A model generated the notes under the pieces. That model saw only the letters and a list, made by a program, of their open reading frames with translations. It did not search any database and had not been told where the DNA came from. The translations under genes were made by a program, and so were the position numbers. DNA of 64,000 bases from Nicotiana tabacum (Eukaryota > Streptophyta > Magnoliopsida > Solanales > Solanaceae): NCBI RefSeq assembly GCF_000715075.1, contig NC_134101.1, positions 24,420,822-24,484,821 of the forward strand, given 5' to 3'. How positions within the stretch are numbered: position 1 is the stretch's first letter; the number at the start of each line of letters is the position of its first letter. Below, piece after piece: positions 47,299 through 57,829 of this stretch.

Positions 47299-47786
47299 GA
47301 TGGAGTTTACTGGAGAGATTAGTGGTTTGAGAAGAGAGAAGGGGAAGTGAAGAGTTTGAAGTTTGATGTGAGGAGTTGCGACCTTGATAGATGCATTTAT
47401 GAGAGATGAGGGACCGGTTAAGAAAAGGCGGTAGTTTTATTTTGGGAGTCGGGTCGTTCAGTAACAGGTGAGACGTTTTGGTTCAAAAGACACAATGTAA
47501 AGAGACTGACACACTGATGATGTAGCATTATTTTTATCCGTTCTAAATTGTGTATGAGAAAACAAAGAAGCTACTAACCTATGTCAGGAGAACCAGGTTC
47601 CCTGACAGGTCTTGCAAATGTAAGCTTAACCCCTTTTACCAGTATGCATTGCATCAACTGCTCTGTAATAATTATGCTTGTCTACCTGTAACGGTATAGA
47701 AATGAGTTAGACTTTGCAAAAAAACAATTTTAGCTAATTTTACCTGTACATTTCTTTCATAACTAGTCATTGGGGAACCGGGTTCA

Positions 47787-49661
47787 TCAGTTGGGTTTTA
47801 TCAACCCCAGTTCCAGGCGATTTCTTTCAAAATATTCTCTGCTTAGGGCTTTGGTAAACATGTCTACAATCTGATCCTCAGTGCTACAAAACTTCATACA
47901 GATAAGCCCTTTTTCAACATTGTCTCTGAGGAAGTGATGACGTACATCAATGTGCTTGGTCCTCTTATGTTGGACTGGATTTTTGGCTATGTTGAGTGCA
48001 CTTGTATTGTCACACAAGAGAGGTATACAATCTGAGTACACTACAAAGTCCTCCAACTGCTCCTTGATCCACAGCAATTGAGCACAACAAGAAGCAGCTG
48101 CTAAATATTCTGATTCAGCAGTTGAGAGTGCCACTGAGTTTTTCTTCCTTGTACCCCATGAGATGAGACAAGAACCCAGAAAATGTGCCATTCCAGACAT
48201 GCTTTTCCTATCCAACAGATATCCTGCATAATCAACATCAGCATACCCAATGAGATCAAAGTTGCCACCTGAGGGATAGTAGAGAACCAGGTCCTGCGTT
48301 CCTTTAAGATATCTCAATATTCTTTTAGCAGCCTTCAGGTGAGACTCCTTTGGATTTGATTGGAACCTTGCACAGAGACCCACGCTAAACACAATGTATG
48401 GTTTACTTGCAGTGAGATACAAGAGTGATCCTATGATGCCTCTATACATGGTCTGATTTACAGGGGAACCAGGTTCATCCATGTCTAGACGCGTAGCTGT
48501 GCCAATGAGGGTGTCAATAACTTTAGATGCTTCCATGTCAAACCTTTTTAGCAGCTCCTTGAGGTACTTATGCTGACTTATTAATGTTCCCCTTTTAGAT
48601 TGCTTCACTTGAAGTCCCAGGAAGAAATTTAATTCTCCCATCATACTCATCTCGAACTCGCTCCCCATGAGTTTTGCAAACTCTTCACAAAGAGAGCCAG
48701 CTGTGGCTCCAAAAATGATATCATCAACATATACTTGAATAATGAGCAGGTTCCTCCCTCGTTTCTTTAGAAAAAGAGTGTTGTCAATTTTCCCTCTTGT
48801 GAAGCCATTTTCAGTACAGAACTCATTAAATTTGGCATTGTCAAAATCTGTCCCATGATCAGACCTGATGCAAGCTGCATTATTACCCATCTTCACTTGA
48901 ATCCTTTTGACGAAGTCAACAAACACTTCAAAGGTTTCATCCTTGGTTCTAAGAAACAAAGTCCAGGTGAATCCGGAGTAATCGTCAACTATAACGAAGA
49001 TATATTTCTTTCCTCCCCTGCTTGCCACCCTTATGGGTCCACATAGATCCATGTGAAGAAGATCAAGTGGCCTTGAGGTACTGACTTCCTTTTTGGGCTT
49101 GAATAAGGACCTGACTTGCTTGCCTTTTACACATGCATCACACATTTTATGATCCTTGAAACTTGACTTGGGCAGACCACGAACCAGGTCCTTCCTGACC
49201 AATTTGTTCAGCAACGTGAAGCTTGCATGAACCAACCTCCTATGCCATAATTCAGCATCATCATCAACAACACTTAGATAGCTGAGATCACCATTCTGTA
49301 GAGACTCAAAATCAGCAACATAAATATTTTTGTATCTTTTTGCTACTAGCACCCCCTCACCAGTCACTAGGTTTGTGACTGTACATATTTTTGACACAAA
49401 TTCCACCTTGTTTCCCTTGTCACAGATCTGGGAAATACTTAGTAAGTTGTACTTCAACCCGTTCACATAGTACATATTTTTGATTGAGTGTGAGAGAGAC
49501 TTCCCAATCCTTCCAACTCCCAGAATGTATCCTTTCTTGTCATTTTCAAAGGATACACTCCCTCCTTGCATGGCTTTAAGTGAAAGGAATTCATTTGTAC
49601 TTTCAGTCATATGCTTTGAGCAGCCGCTATCCATGTACCATTGTAGGCTGCTCCCTTTCAC
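47787..49661 (-). pseudogene. Copia pol with internal deletion (integrase fused to RT)
   Basis: 624 codons remain open. Order: protease motif DSGCSKHMT (residues about 11-19), GAG-pre-integrase (LWHRRLVHASF), integrase core start (MDLCGP, RSDHGTDF), then near residue 291 an abrupt jump to RT at RGKIDNTLF, with YVDDIIFG retained, and RNase H (YADVDYAGY, SVALSTAESEY). The integrase third catalytic residue and the N-terminal half of RT are gone, yet the frame is kept. It ends LIKPN at 47,787. The product could not integrate or reverse transcribe. Confidence 0.92.
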
Positions 49662-49811
49662 TGTTCCCTACACAAGAAAATCAGGAGTTAGACTTAGGAA
49701 CCCAAACGAGTTTGGGTCCCTAATAATGAGGAAAAGGGTGAATGAGGGATCTTCTGGTCCAAGCAGGCATCATGCGTTTTTTATATGAGGGACCTAGTTC
49801 TCTACCAGTAG

Positions 49812-51780
49812 TTACTTTTTCAGCAAAAACTTTGTTTTTTTGCTATGACTGAAATCTGGCCTTACAGTTTTCTTTAAAGTGCCCAGTGTTGCCACAGTGA
49901 GTGCAAAGCCAATTATCAGGTACAGTAACGTACTTGATATGAGGGTTGTAGGGAATTTTTTCCCTTTGGAACCCAGTCCCCTGCATGTTTCTCCCATTGT
50001 TGGTGTATATGGCGGTGATAGCATCAGAGGACCAAGTCCACTTGAGTGATTTTTCAAGGTCACTCTTCACTCTTCTTAGTTCTTCATGAAGCTATTTGTT
50101 TTTCTCAAGCTCAGCACACAGACTAGACTTCACTGAGTTTAACTCACTTTCAAGCTTAATGTGTGCCTCACTTGCAACTTCCTTTCCCTTTTGAGAATTT
50201 TCAGGTCTACTCTCCATTTTAGGTTCCCCAATTGTTTCCTTCAAGTCCACTACCACCACTAATAGGTCATCTCTCTCATGCTCAATGTTAGTAACTCTCT
50301 CAGCTAAGACTTCTTTTTCCTTTCTTACACACTCAAGGGTCTCTTTTAGGTCTACCACAACGACCATTAGATCATCTCTTTTATGTTCTATATGTGCAAT
50401 TTTTTTATCTAAGGCATCCTTCTCTTTCTTCAGGTTCTCAATTGTTTCCTTTAAATCAACAACAATGATTACTAAGTCATCTCTGGTTTGTTCTGCTTCT
50501 CCTAACTCCACAGTTAAAGCATCTTTATCATTTATAAGACTGTGATAAGCATCAATCAACACATTTTCCAAAGATATGAGTTTTTTAGGAGAATAAGATT
50601 TCAAATTTCTCTGAACATCTAGAAAATTTACCTTATCATCGTCGTCATCTTCATCATCATCAGACTGAGCCATCAAGGCAAAGATTGAGTCATACTTAGT
50701 TGCTTCACTTTCCACTGCCATCATTGAACTATCATCATGATCATTTTCTTCTTCAGATTCACTGGAGGAGTCTCCCCATGTAGAAAGAGCTTGCTTTACA
50801 ACATTGTCAGTGGCATTCTTTCTCTTGAAGTGTTTATCAGGAACCGGGTTCCTCTTGGCTGCTTTGTCAAAGTTATTTTTGTGCTGATCTTTCTTTAGGA
50901 GAGGGCACTCCTTGATGAAGTGTCCTGGTTTTCCACATTTATGACAGAGGTCATAATTTTTTGGCTTGCTAGAACTTCCCCTTTTTGGAATGCCTCCATT
51001 CTTGCGAACCATCTTCTGGAATCTTCTTGTCAAGTAAGCCATATCACCATCCTCACCACTTGAATCATTGATGTCTGTCTTGAGGACCAGGTTCTTCTCC
51101 CTTATGGGTTCTCTTCTTTCATTGCCCTTCTTATTCTTCATTTCATATGTTTTCAGATTGCCAACAAGTTCATCTATGGTTAGTGTCTGCAAGTCCTTCG
51201 CCTCTGTAATGGCGTTCACTTTGCTTTCCCAAGAACTGGGCAGTACACTATGGATTTTCCTGACAAGCTTGTTTCTTGGAATAGTTTCATCAAGAGAGTG
51301 AAGCTCATTAATGATGGAGGTGAACCGAGTATGCATATCTTGGATGGATTCATCATCTTTCATCCTGAAGAGCTCATATTCAGTTGTGAGTATGTCGATC
51401 TTGGATTGCTTAACTTTTGTTGTTCCTTCATGAGCTGTCTGAAGGGCTTCCCAGAATTCCTTAGCTGACTGACATACCGATATCATGTTGTATTCATCAG
51501 GACTAATTCCACAAACAAGAATTTTCTTCGCACGAAAATTCTTTTCTATGGCCTTTCGATCAACGTCATTGAATTCCTTCCTCATCTTGGGAATGGCTAT
51601 AGCTGGGTCGCCAAGATTCTTGGTAGGAACAAATGGACCATCACAGATAACATCCCATAGCTCTGAATCTTTAGCCATGATGAAGTCGTGCATCCTAGTC
51701 TTCTACCATCCATAATACTGGCCATTGAACCTTGGTGGCCTGTAGGTAGACTGACCTTCTTCAAAGTTTGGTGGAGCAGC
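49812..51780 (-). pseudogene. Copia gag (large, coiled-coil type)
   Basis: The gag begins near 51,772 and meets a stop near 51,705 (probable Trp to TAG), then runs open for 533 codons (51,693-50,092). Visible: the gag core (KEFWEALQTAHEGTTKVKQ), zinc knuckle CHKCGKPGHFIKEC (about 50,902-50,950), a Ser/Asp/Glu-rich acidic zone, and three tandem heptad-rich repeats with (R)DDLVVVVVDLKET (about 50,225-50,500). A second CCHC finger CTHCGNTGHFKENC lies beyond a stop near 50,092. Confidence 0.9.
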
Positions 51781-51822
51781 CATGAGGATCCTTTCTATGT
51801 GTTAGCCTGACAGAAAGAACCC

Positions 51823-51834
51823 GCTCTGATACCA
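51823..51834 (-). other. Primer binding site of the SIREvirus-type element
   Basis: TGGTATCAGAGC on the minus strand, two bases internal to the LTR. Confidence 0.92.
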
Positions 51835-51836
51835 AT

Positions 51837-52731
51837 TAACAGAATTTAAGGGTCCACCAAACAATATAGAGAACCAGGTTCTATATAAGTTCCCACAGAA
51901 ATCACGCACACTACAGTAAATAAATGACAGGAGGAATTTTACATGCAAAATTCCTAGCTCAACGGGATTAAAAACCACGACCTACCCTTGTAGGATTTCA
52001 ACTTCACTACTGAGCAACTTTCAGATTACAACCTAAGTAACCTAGGAATTAACCTCTTAATCCCTCACTAACTTGTAACACTCTATTACAAGCCACTTTG
52101 TAATAACTCTATTACAAAGCCTTTACAACTCGACTAACTCAAGCCAAGACACAATCACAAGGGTTTATGATTTACAAAGGGTTTCCTACACAATGCTTCT
52201 AAACAAGCAAAGTAGGAATTACAATTGAGAACTTTAACAAAGTTATAACTCAACTAAGGACATATAATCACTTGATATGGGAACTGGTTCGTAGCCGTGT
52301 TGTTCTTTGTTCTTGATGCACTTGAGAATTGTTGACTGGAGGCTTAATCACTGTTGGAGTGCTTGAGTAAATTCTCTAAGTGTTCAAGTGATGTTTTGTC
52401 TTTGGTTTAATGTTAATATAATATTGATGACATCACTTGAATGATGTAAGCAACTTTGGTACAAGGTCCTTCCCAATGGAGGTGACTGTTGCATTGTGTT
52501 GTACTGTTGCGTATGCAGTCAGTCACTTTCCAGCTGTGGAGAATTGACTTGGTACAGTCACCAGGGGAACTGAAGACCATGTGTTCCCCTTGTTGATTCT
52601 TTAACTTCTGAGGTACTGACGAACATCTCCAGCTTAAGTCTGGTTGTTTTCATGTGCTTGGGAATGTGAACCAATGTGGATCAGGTTCCTTATCTGGTTC
52701 TTGACATTAAGTTTGTTAGATCATCAAAACA
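51837..52731 (-). repeat. Copia 5' LTR, high-coordinate copy
   Basis: 895 bp. On the minus strand it starts TGTTTTGATGATC (52,731) and ends ...CTTAAATTCTGTTA, where a CA end is expected; the low-coordinate copy keeps TGTCA. Confidence 0.88.
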
Positions 52732-53352
52732 TAAAATTAGCAAATACCCATTTCTGTGACAGTGATGTCAAAGACAAACTTCAACATGTCATAAAATTTT
52801 CTAAAAGGGAGAAAAGTCCGAAGTTTTAATTAGATTTAAAAATCAGAGAACCCTCACGTGGATGACATGAAGAACCGAAGAAAGTCCCAGAAAGTCTTTG
52901 CTTCTCACTAGTATCCGGGGTACATTATCAAGTTAAGTAGACTAACAATTAATAACACTGTCATTTATTCATATAATATAATTGGTTCTACACAATTAAA
53001 TTGTACTTTAGTGTAAAAGATAATAGTACATAGCGTAAACTCTTTGTTAATGATACTAGCACGTACACGGTTAGGTTGCATTTGTTTCTGAAATTATTCA
53101 GAACTTGCATAAAAAGGTTGAAATATAAATTGAAAAGATCGTAAGATACCTCGAGTTTAGGCACATTGAATGTGGAGCGAAAGTATCATAGCACTTCGAA
53201 CCTAAAATAACACTTATTCATCCAAACTGATAACATATTCATAATTAAAGTATGCATGTGTGTTTTGAGATTCGGCGATATCTCAGTTTTAATCATTGCC
53301 GAGTTATTTTTCATTTAGGATATAAAATATTTGAAAATATAAAATTGTACAG
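52732..53352 (+). other. Right part of PLR intron 1
   Basis: AT-rich intron remnant between the copia LTR and exon 2. It ends in the acceptor TTGTACAG. No gene or further repeat recognised. Confidence 0.6.
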
Positions 53353-53654
53353 AGATTTTTGCCTTGTGAGTTTGGAACGGATCCAGCAAGAATGGAAAAT
53401 GCAATGGAGCCAGGTAGAGTGACATTTGATGATAATTAAATGGTGGTGAGAAAAGCCATTGAAGAAGCTCACATTCGTCCTTACACTTACATCTCTGCTA
53501 ACTGCTTTGCTGGTTACTTCCTCGGCGGTCTTTATCAAATTGGCCACATTCTTCCTTCTACTGATTCTCTTGTTTTGTTCGGAGATGGAAACCACAAAGG
53601 TAAATGTCAATTTTTTTTGGGTATTGCTTTCCTTGAGTCTGGAAAACAGATAGA

Positions 53655-53735
53655 GGTAAAGTTGGCTTACACACTACTCTCCCTAAGACCTCACTTGTGG
53701 GATTACAATAGCGTTGTTGTTGTTGTTGTAATGAC
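53655..53735 (+). mobile_element. SINE 3' fragment (TS/SolS type) in PLR intron 2
   Basis: CTAAGACCTCACTTGTGGG, then GATTACA and a (GTT)n tail, the typical 3' end of tobacco TS-type SINEs. The 5' tRNA-like half is missing. Confidence 0.75.
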
Positions 53736-54375
53736 TTAGTGAAAAATATGTTCATATGATCTTAAGGCAGAAAACAAAATGAGCTGCTTAATTAAGCTGT
53801 TATTTTTCTGTTTATTGTGAGTTCCCAATGGTTGGAACAATAATTTTAAGAAAGAAAACAAAATTAGCTGCTTAATTAAGCTGTTATTTTTCTGTTTATT
53901 GTGTACTTTGTATAAAACTCTTTGTTATGATATATAGTTTGCAGCAATTTGTGTGGACGAAGATGATATAGCAACATATACCATAAAGAGCATAGATGAT
54001 CCAAGAACACTCAATAAGACACTTTACCTTAGGCCTCCTAAAAACATACTTTCCCAAAGAGAGGTTGTTCATATCTGGGAAAACCTCATTGGTAAGGAGA
54101 TTAAAAAATCAACTCTTTCCAAAGAAGAATTTTTGGCTCCTATGAAGGGTAAGAACCATAAATCATATACTCCCTTTGCCCCAATTTGATTGGCATTTCC
54201 AAAAGAATGAAAATGTTGTATTAATTTTCTCTTTTTTTTTTGTTCCATAAAAAACAGAGCTTGAATATGCAGAACAAGTTGGAATGTGTCACTATTATCA
54301 CGTTTGCTACGAAGGATGCCTTGTTAATTTTGAAATAGGAGAAAAAGGAGAAGAGGCATCCAAACTCTATCCAGG

Positions 54376-55029
54376 GTAAGAATTTATATGTTGCATCTGC
54401 TACTATTATCTTCTCCGGTCTTCTCTCTAAAGTTCCTTGAAGTAAAATAGAATACTAATTTGAAATTATTAGACGATATATGTAATTGATAACTAAATGT
54501 TATTATTTAAAAGGAATATTTGAATAAAAAGTTAAGACATACTATCAATTACTAAATTACCTCAAATTGACTGAGAATTCCTCTCACAACAAAACCAAGA
54601 GCCATCAGAAGATTTAGTTAACTGCTAGCAGATATTCACTCCTATTTTGAATCAACTTTGTATTTTTGAATTACTGTTATGATTTGTTGTATATCTTCAA
54701 ATTCAAATCTAGAGAGATTATAGGACTTGTGTAACTGAATCCTTGTACATAAGAAATATTTAAAGGACTCTTCCTCTCGGCAGTAAAGTTAACCCAGAGT
54801 CTGCACATTGGACTTTCTTTCATCTTTCACATCCTTACTTCCTTATATATGCTTTACACTTGTGCATAAAAATAACTTTTCTTCTTGATGATTCATGCAT
54901 AATTATTCTATATATTTCAAGTGAAAGTTAAAACCGTAGTTAGCGAGCTTAGACATATTCTTGTTTATACACAATAAATAGGTAATAAAAAACTATGTAC
55001 AACACTAAACAAGAGTAAGTTAATTATCT
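54376..55029. other. Intergenic or intron sequence after PLR exon 4
   Basis: AT-rich. It begins with a good donor (GTAAGA). The expected short final PLR exon was not recognised. No other feature seen. Confidence 0.5.
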
Positions 55030-55814
55030 ATTTTTGATGAAAAAAGTTAAATATCTCAAGAATAAGAATAAATTTTGAACATTGATTTAAAAATATTTAG
55101 CTATAGTAATATTTAAAGATAGGAGTTGATAAAAATATTCAGAATAATTCTATTAACAAAGAGAGTTAGTATATTTTGCTTTAATTCATGCTCTTTACTC
55201 TTCCCTAAAATAAAAATTACTAAATTTAAATGACCTTAGTCTCTTTTGAAATAAAATATGTGTATTTTTATCGTTTAAACTAGTAAGAAAATTAAGGTGT
55301 ATATAAGTGGTAAAATTGAGAAAGATCAATTATGTAGAAGAATCTAAAAAGGTGACAATTTACAATGCAAAATTCGATAGGAGCAAATGGGACATATAAA
55401 TTTTACAATGCAAAATGTTTAGAGTTAAAACAGAGGATAAATTCCATAATACTAAAAATAATTAGTCGAAAGGGTTTCATCATTTTAAAATTCTTTTATT
55501 TTTTTGGTGGTGTGATGATTCATCTTTTGAGAAAACTTACTGCGTATAATTAAATGTTAGTTGTAGAATAATTTAAGTAATCCAATTTGGAATAGGAAAG
55601 GAGACGGAATAAATTGAAATGGAAGTTAAGCGGCAAGGAATGAATAGGGTAAACAGAAAATAGGAAACAAAGGTTTTACTATATAACCAAAATATGTATA
55701 ATACATCAACGTCTACACTGCGCAGCAGCACAAGAGACATTCACAAATTATTCTGAGAAAGAAATTGTAGAACAACGATCTAGTTCTAGTTCTAGTTCCA
55801 GCTCTACTTTTGTA
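55030..55814 (+). repeat. Duplicated kinase promoter region
   Basis: Homologous to 14,990-15,625, including TACACTGCGCAGCAG just upstream of the start codon. It shows that the duplication included upstream DNA, not only a processed transcript. Confidence 0.75.
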
Positions 55815-56106
55815 ATGGCCGACGAAGAAGAAGTAGAAGTTATGTGGAAAAGTGGCAGGACACTGGGGAAAGGAGGGTTTGGCTTTGTTTCGCTAGCTTC
55901 CACTGGTGATACCAATCTCGTTGCTACTGTTCATCATTGTGTAATTCCATCACTGATTGGTAAAGTCTTGTATGTTGAGCTGTTCTGAAACGCTTCAAGT
56001 AGAGAGGGAATTTTTCCGCATGTTTGAAGACTCTCCTCACATTATTCGCTCTTTTGGTGTTAAAGTGACGCTAGAAGATGATGGAAGCTTGGCTGATCGT
56101 TTGAAT
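55815..56106 (+). pseudogene. Truncated duplicate of the MAPKKK-like kinase
   Basis: Starts MADEEEVEVMWK and keeps the Gly-rich loop GKGGFGFVSLAS. A 2-bp loss at ATTG(CG)GTAAA shifts the frame just before the AVK lysine and gives a stop near 55,986. A deletion of about 42 bp precedes SLADRLNC, where the copy is cut by an LTR. The 3' flank resumes at about 57,478. The catalytic loop, DFG and APE regions are absent, so it is not functional. Confidence 0.92.
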
Positions 56107-56815
56107 TGTGGTTAAAGTTAAAACACACACCTGTGTACGGTCAAAACTGATTAAGTCAGTCGTACGGACTGGTCGAGGTAATAATATTTCGATCAAAGGG
56201 TATCCGCGTGATGACGGGTCGAGGTCCAAAGTAAGGGCATCGAGCTTCGAGCTCTAAGACCGATCAACGACAAGCTCGGTATAATTATCGAGCTCATATC
56301 CAAATCGAACTATGAGGCAAAGCGGATATTATCGAAGATGCATAGACCAACCAATACTCACCCCGAATATCGAGACTTCAAGTCAGAGTCGAGCTCGAAC
56401 CAAGGCCGAGGGCTCGATCCAATACCGAGGTCGAGCCGGTATCGAGCTCACAGACAAGAGCCTTTGCAACCGCACTAGGGGATAGAATCTTAATAGGAAT
56501 CGAGGAAAAGACAATTCATCATGAATTCTCCACTATATTTTTTTATAGATAAAGTAGGATCCCTCTACTATAAAGGGAGAATCCTTGTAAGCATAAGGAT
56601 AGATTGCAAAAAAGACAACTTCAGAGAGATTAACACTTTTGAGCTCATTTACTTTTCCTTGTTCATCAACATTTCCTTTTTCGCTGCCTTATATTTCATT
56701 CCATCTGTCAAAGAATATATATATTTCTATTTCACTCTGCAATTCGTACCAAGTTATATCACGTATCCTTAGAACCATATACAAATTTAACTCTATCCAA
56801 TTTTTCGGGTAAACA
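56107..56815 (+). repeat. LTR of a Tat-like gypsy element
   Basis: About 709 bp from TGTGGTTAAAG to GGGTAAACA, rich in CGAGCTC words, with a TATA box (CTATAAAGG, about 56,567-56,575). It is followed by primer site TGGCGCCCACCGTGGGGC (56,819-56,836). The start could lie 2 bases further right because the junction with the kinase is ambiguous. Confidence 0.83.
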
Positions 56816-56949
56816 GTTTGGCGCCCACCGTGGGGCTAAGGATAACAGTGGTTATTTGATACGAATTTGCAAAAACACACTGTTGTGTTTTGCGCTTGTT
56901 TCCGAAAATATCTTGGATTTCGGATTAGCAACGGTTAACTACTAGTCAA

Positions 56950-57486
56950 ATGGCCACGCCGATCGACAACGAAAGCGGTCTTCAAGATGAGAATAATAAC
57001 TTGACACCCAGTACCGAAAGACCACTTGTCAACCCCCTTGGAGCCCGAATCGGAGCAACGATAGATATCAATCCGCATGTGGCCATTGAGGCGAACCTAC
57101 ATTCTGAACCCGAAAATAGCATTCATGGAGGCACTCGATCTGCAGCTCGAGATACCCATAACGTCGAGGAAAACAGTATCAGCTTGCGTATGATTTTCGA
57201 AATGTTGCAAGCTCAACAGGCAGCAATAGCTCAGTTGCAGAGCCAAACCCAGCTACAAAGCAGGTCGGAGCCCAATCCATCTCGAGAAATCACCCACAGA
57301 ACAGAGCCAGCCATAGTGAAGTCAAATGAACAAGAATTGGGGACTGCTCCCGAAATAGCTAAATTGCTCGAAGAACTCACAATGCGAGTCGAAGCCAACA
57401 ATAAAATAGTAGAAACATATAACTCCAGGGTCGATCAGATCCCGGGAGCTCCACCAATGATAAAAGGGTTGAATGAAATATATTGA
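56950..57486 (+). pseudogene. Gag fragment of the Tat-like gypsy element
   Basis: 178 codons from MATPIDNES, with LRMIFEMLQAQQAAIAQLQSQ and YNSRVDQIPG. It stops where the element is joined to the kinase 3' flank; the last three codons and stop come from the kinase side. The rest of the element, including pol and the other LTR, is missing. Confidence 0.88.
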
Positions 57487-57710
57487 AGCTTGTTCTTTAT
57501 ACATTCATTGGGTTTTTGAGCATCCTAGGTTCCATATTCGATGAAGCCAGATGTGCCTAAACACTACTCAGTAGTTGAGTTTGTTATTATGATTAATCTT
57601 CTTGGTACTAGAATTCTTTGGTTTCATTTAATATGACTGATCTACTGTAATTTTAGTTTCCATGCTAGCGCCCGCTCATTTTTGTCCACCAATCTAGAAA
57701 CAACTGGCTT
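57475..57710 (+). repeat. 3' flank of the truncated kinase copy
   Basis: Matches 17,037-17,260 (GAAGCTTGTTCTTTATACAT and onward). Together with 55,030-56,106 it outlines the duplicated locus; about 1.1 kb of kinase is replaced. Confidence 0.88.
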
Positions 57711-57829
57711 CCTAAGAGATTTAAGTTTTGTGATAAAAAAGAATCTGAATACATCTAGGAAACGGTAGAATTGGAAATGAAAAGTTCTTGTGAAGGAACT
57801 TCTAGAAATACTTAAGACAATAATGAATG

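Larger units (their letters stand above)
43512..52731 (-). mobile_element. SIREvirus-type Ty1/copia element in PLR intron 1
   Basis: Minus-strand order: LTR (52,731-51,837), primer site, gag, pol, env-like ORF region, second LTR (44,501-43,614), then a second primer site and the first codons of another gag (43,613-43,512). The SIRE assignment rests on RT/RNase H style, a large coiled-coil gag and an ORF downstream of pol. The truncated extra unit at the low-coordinate end means no target duplication can be tested. Confidence 0.87.
43117..54375 (+). pseudogene. Pinoresinol-lariciresinol reductase (PLR), disrupted
   Basis: Four exons are readable: 43,117-43,446; 53,353-53,599; 53,945-54,148; 54,258-54,375, all with GT/AG borders. 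Exon 1 has the NADPH-binding GGTGYLG motif (residues 10-16). Later exons carry SANCFAGYFLGG, DDIATYTIKSI and LYLRPPKNILSQREVV, matching PLRs of the NmrA-like reductase family, which reduce the lignans pinoresinol and lariciresinol. Intron 1 contains a 9.2 kb copia element. Exon 2 has an in-frame TAA (53,437-53,439) produced by a 3-bp insertion at the position of the catalytic Lys before MVVRKAIE. The small last exon was not found before the next duplicated block. The gene is therefore dead or at best truncated after exon 1. Confidence 0.9.
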
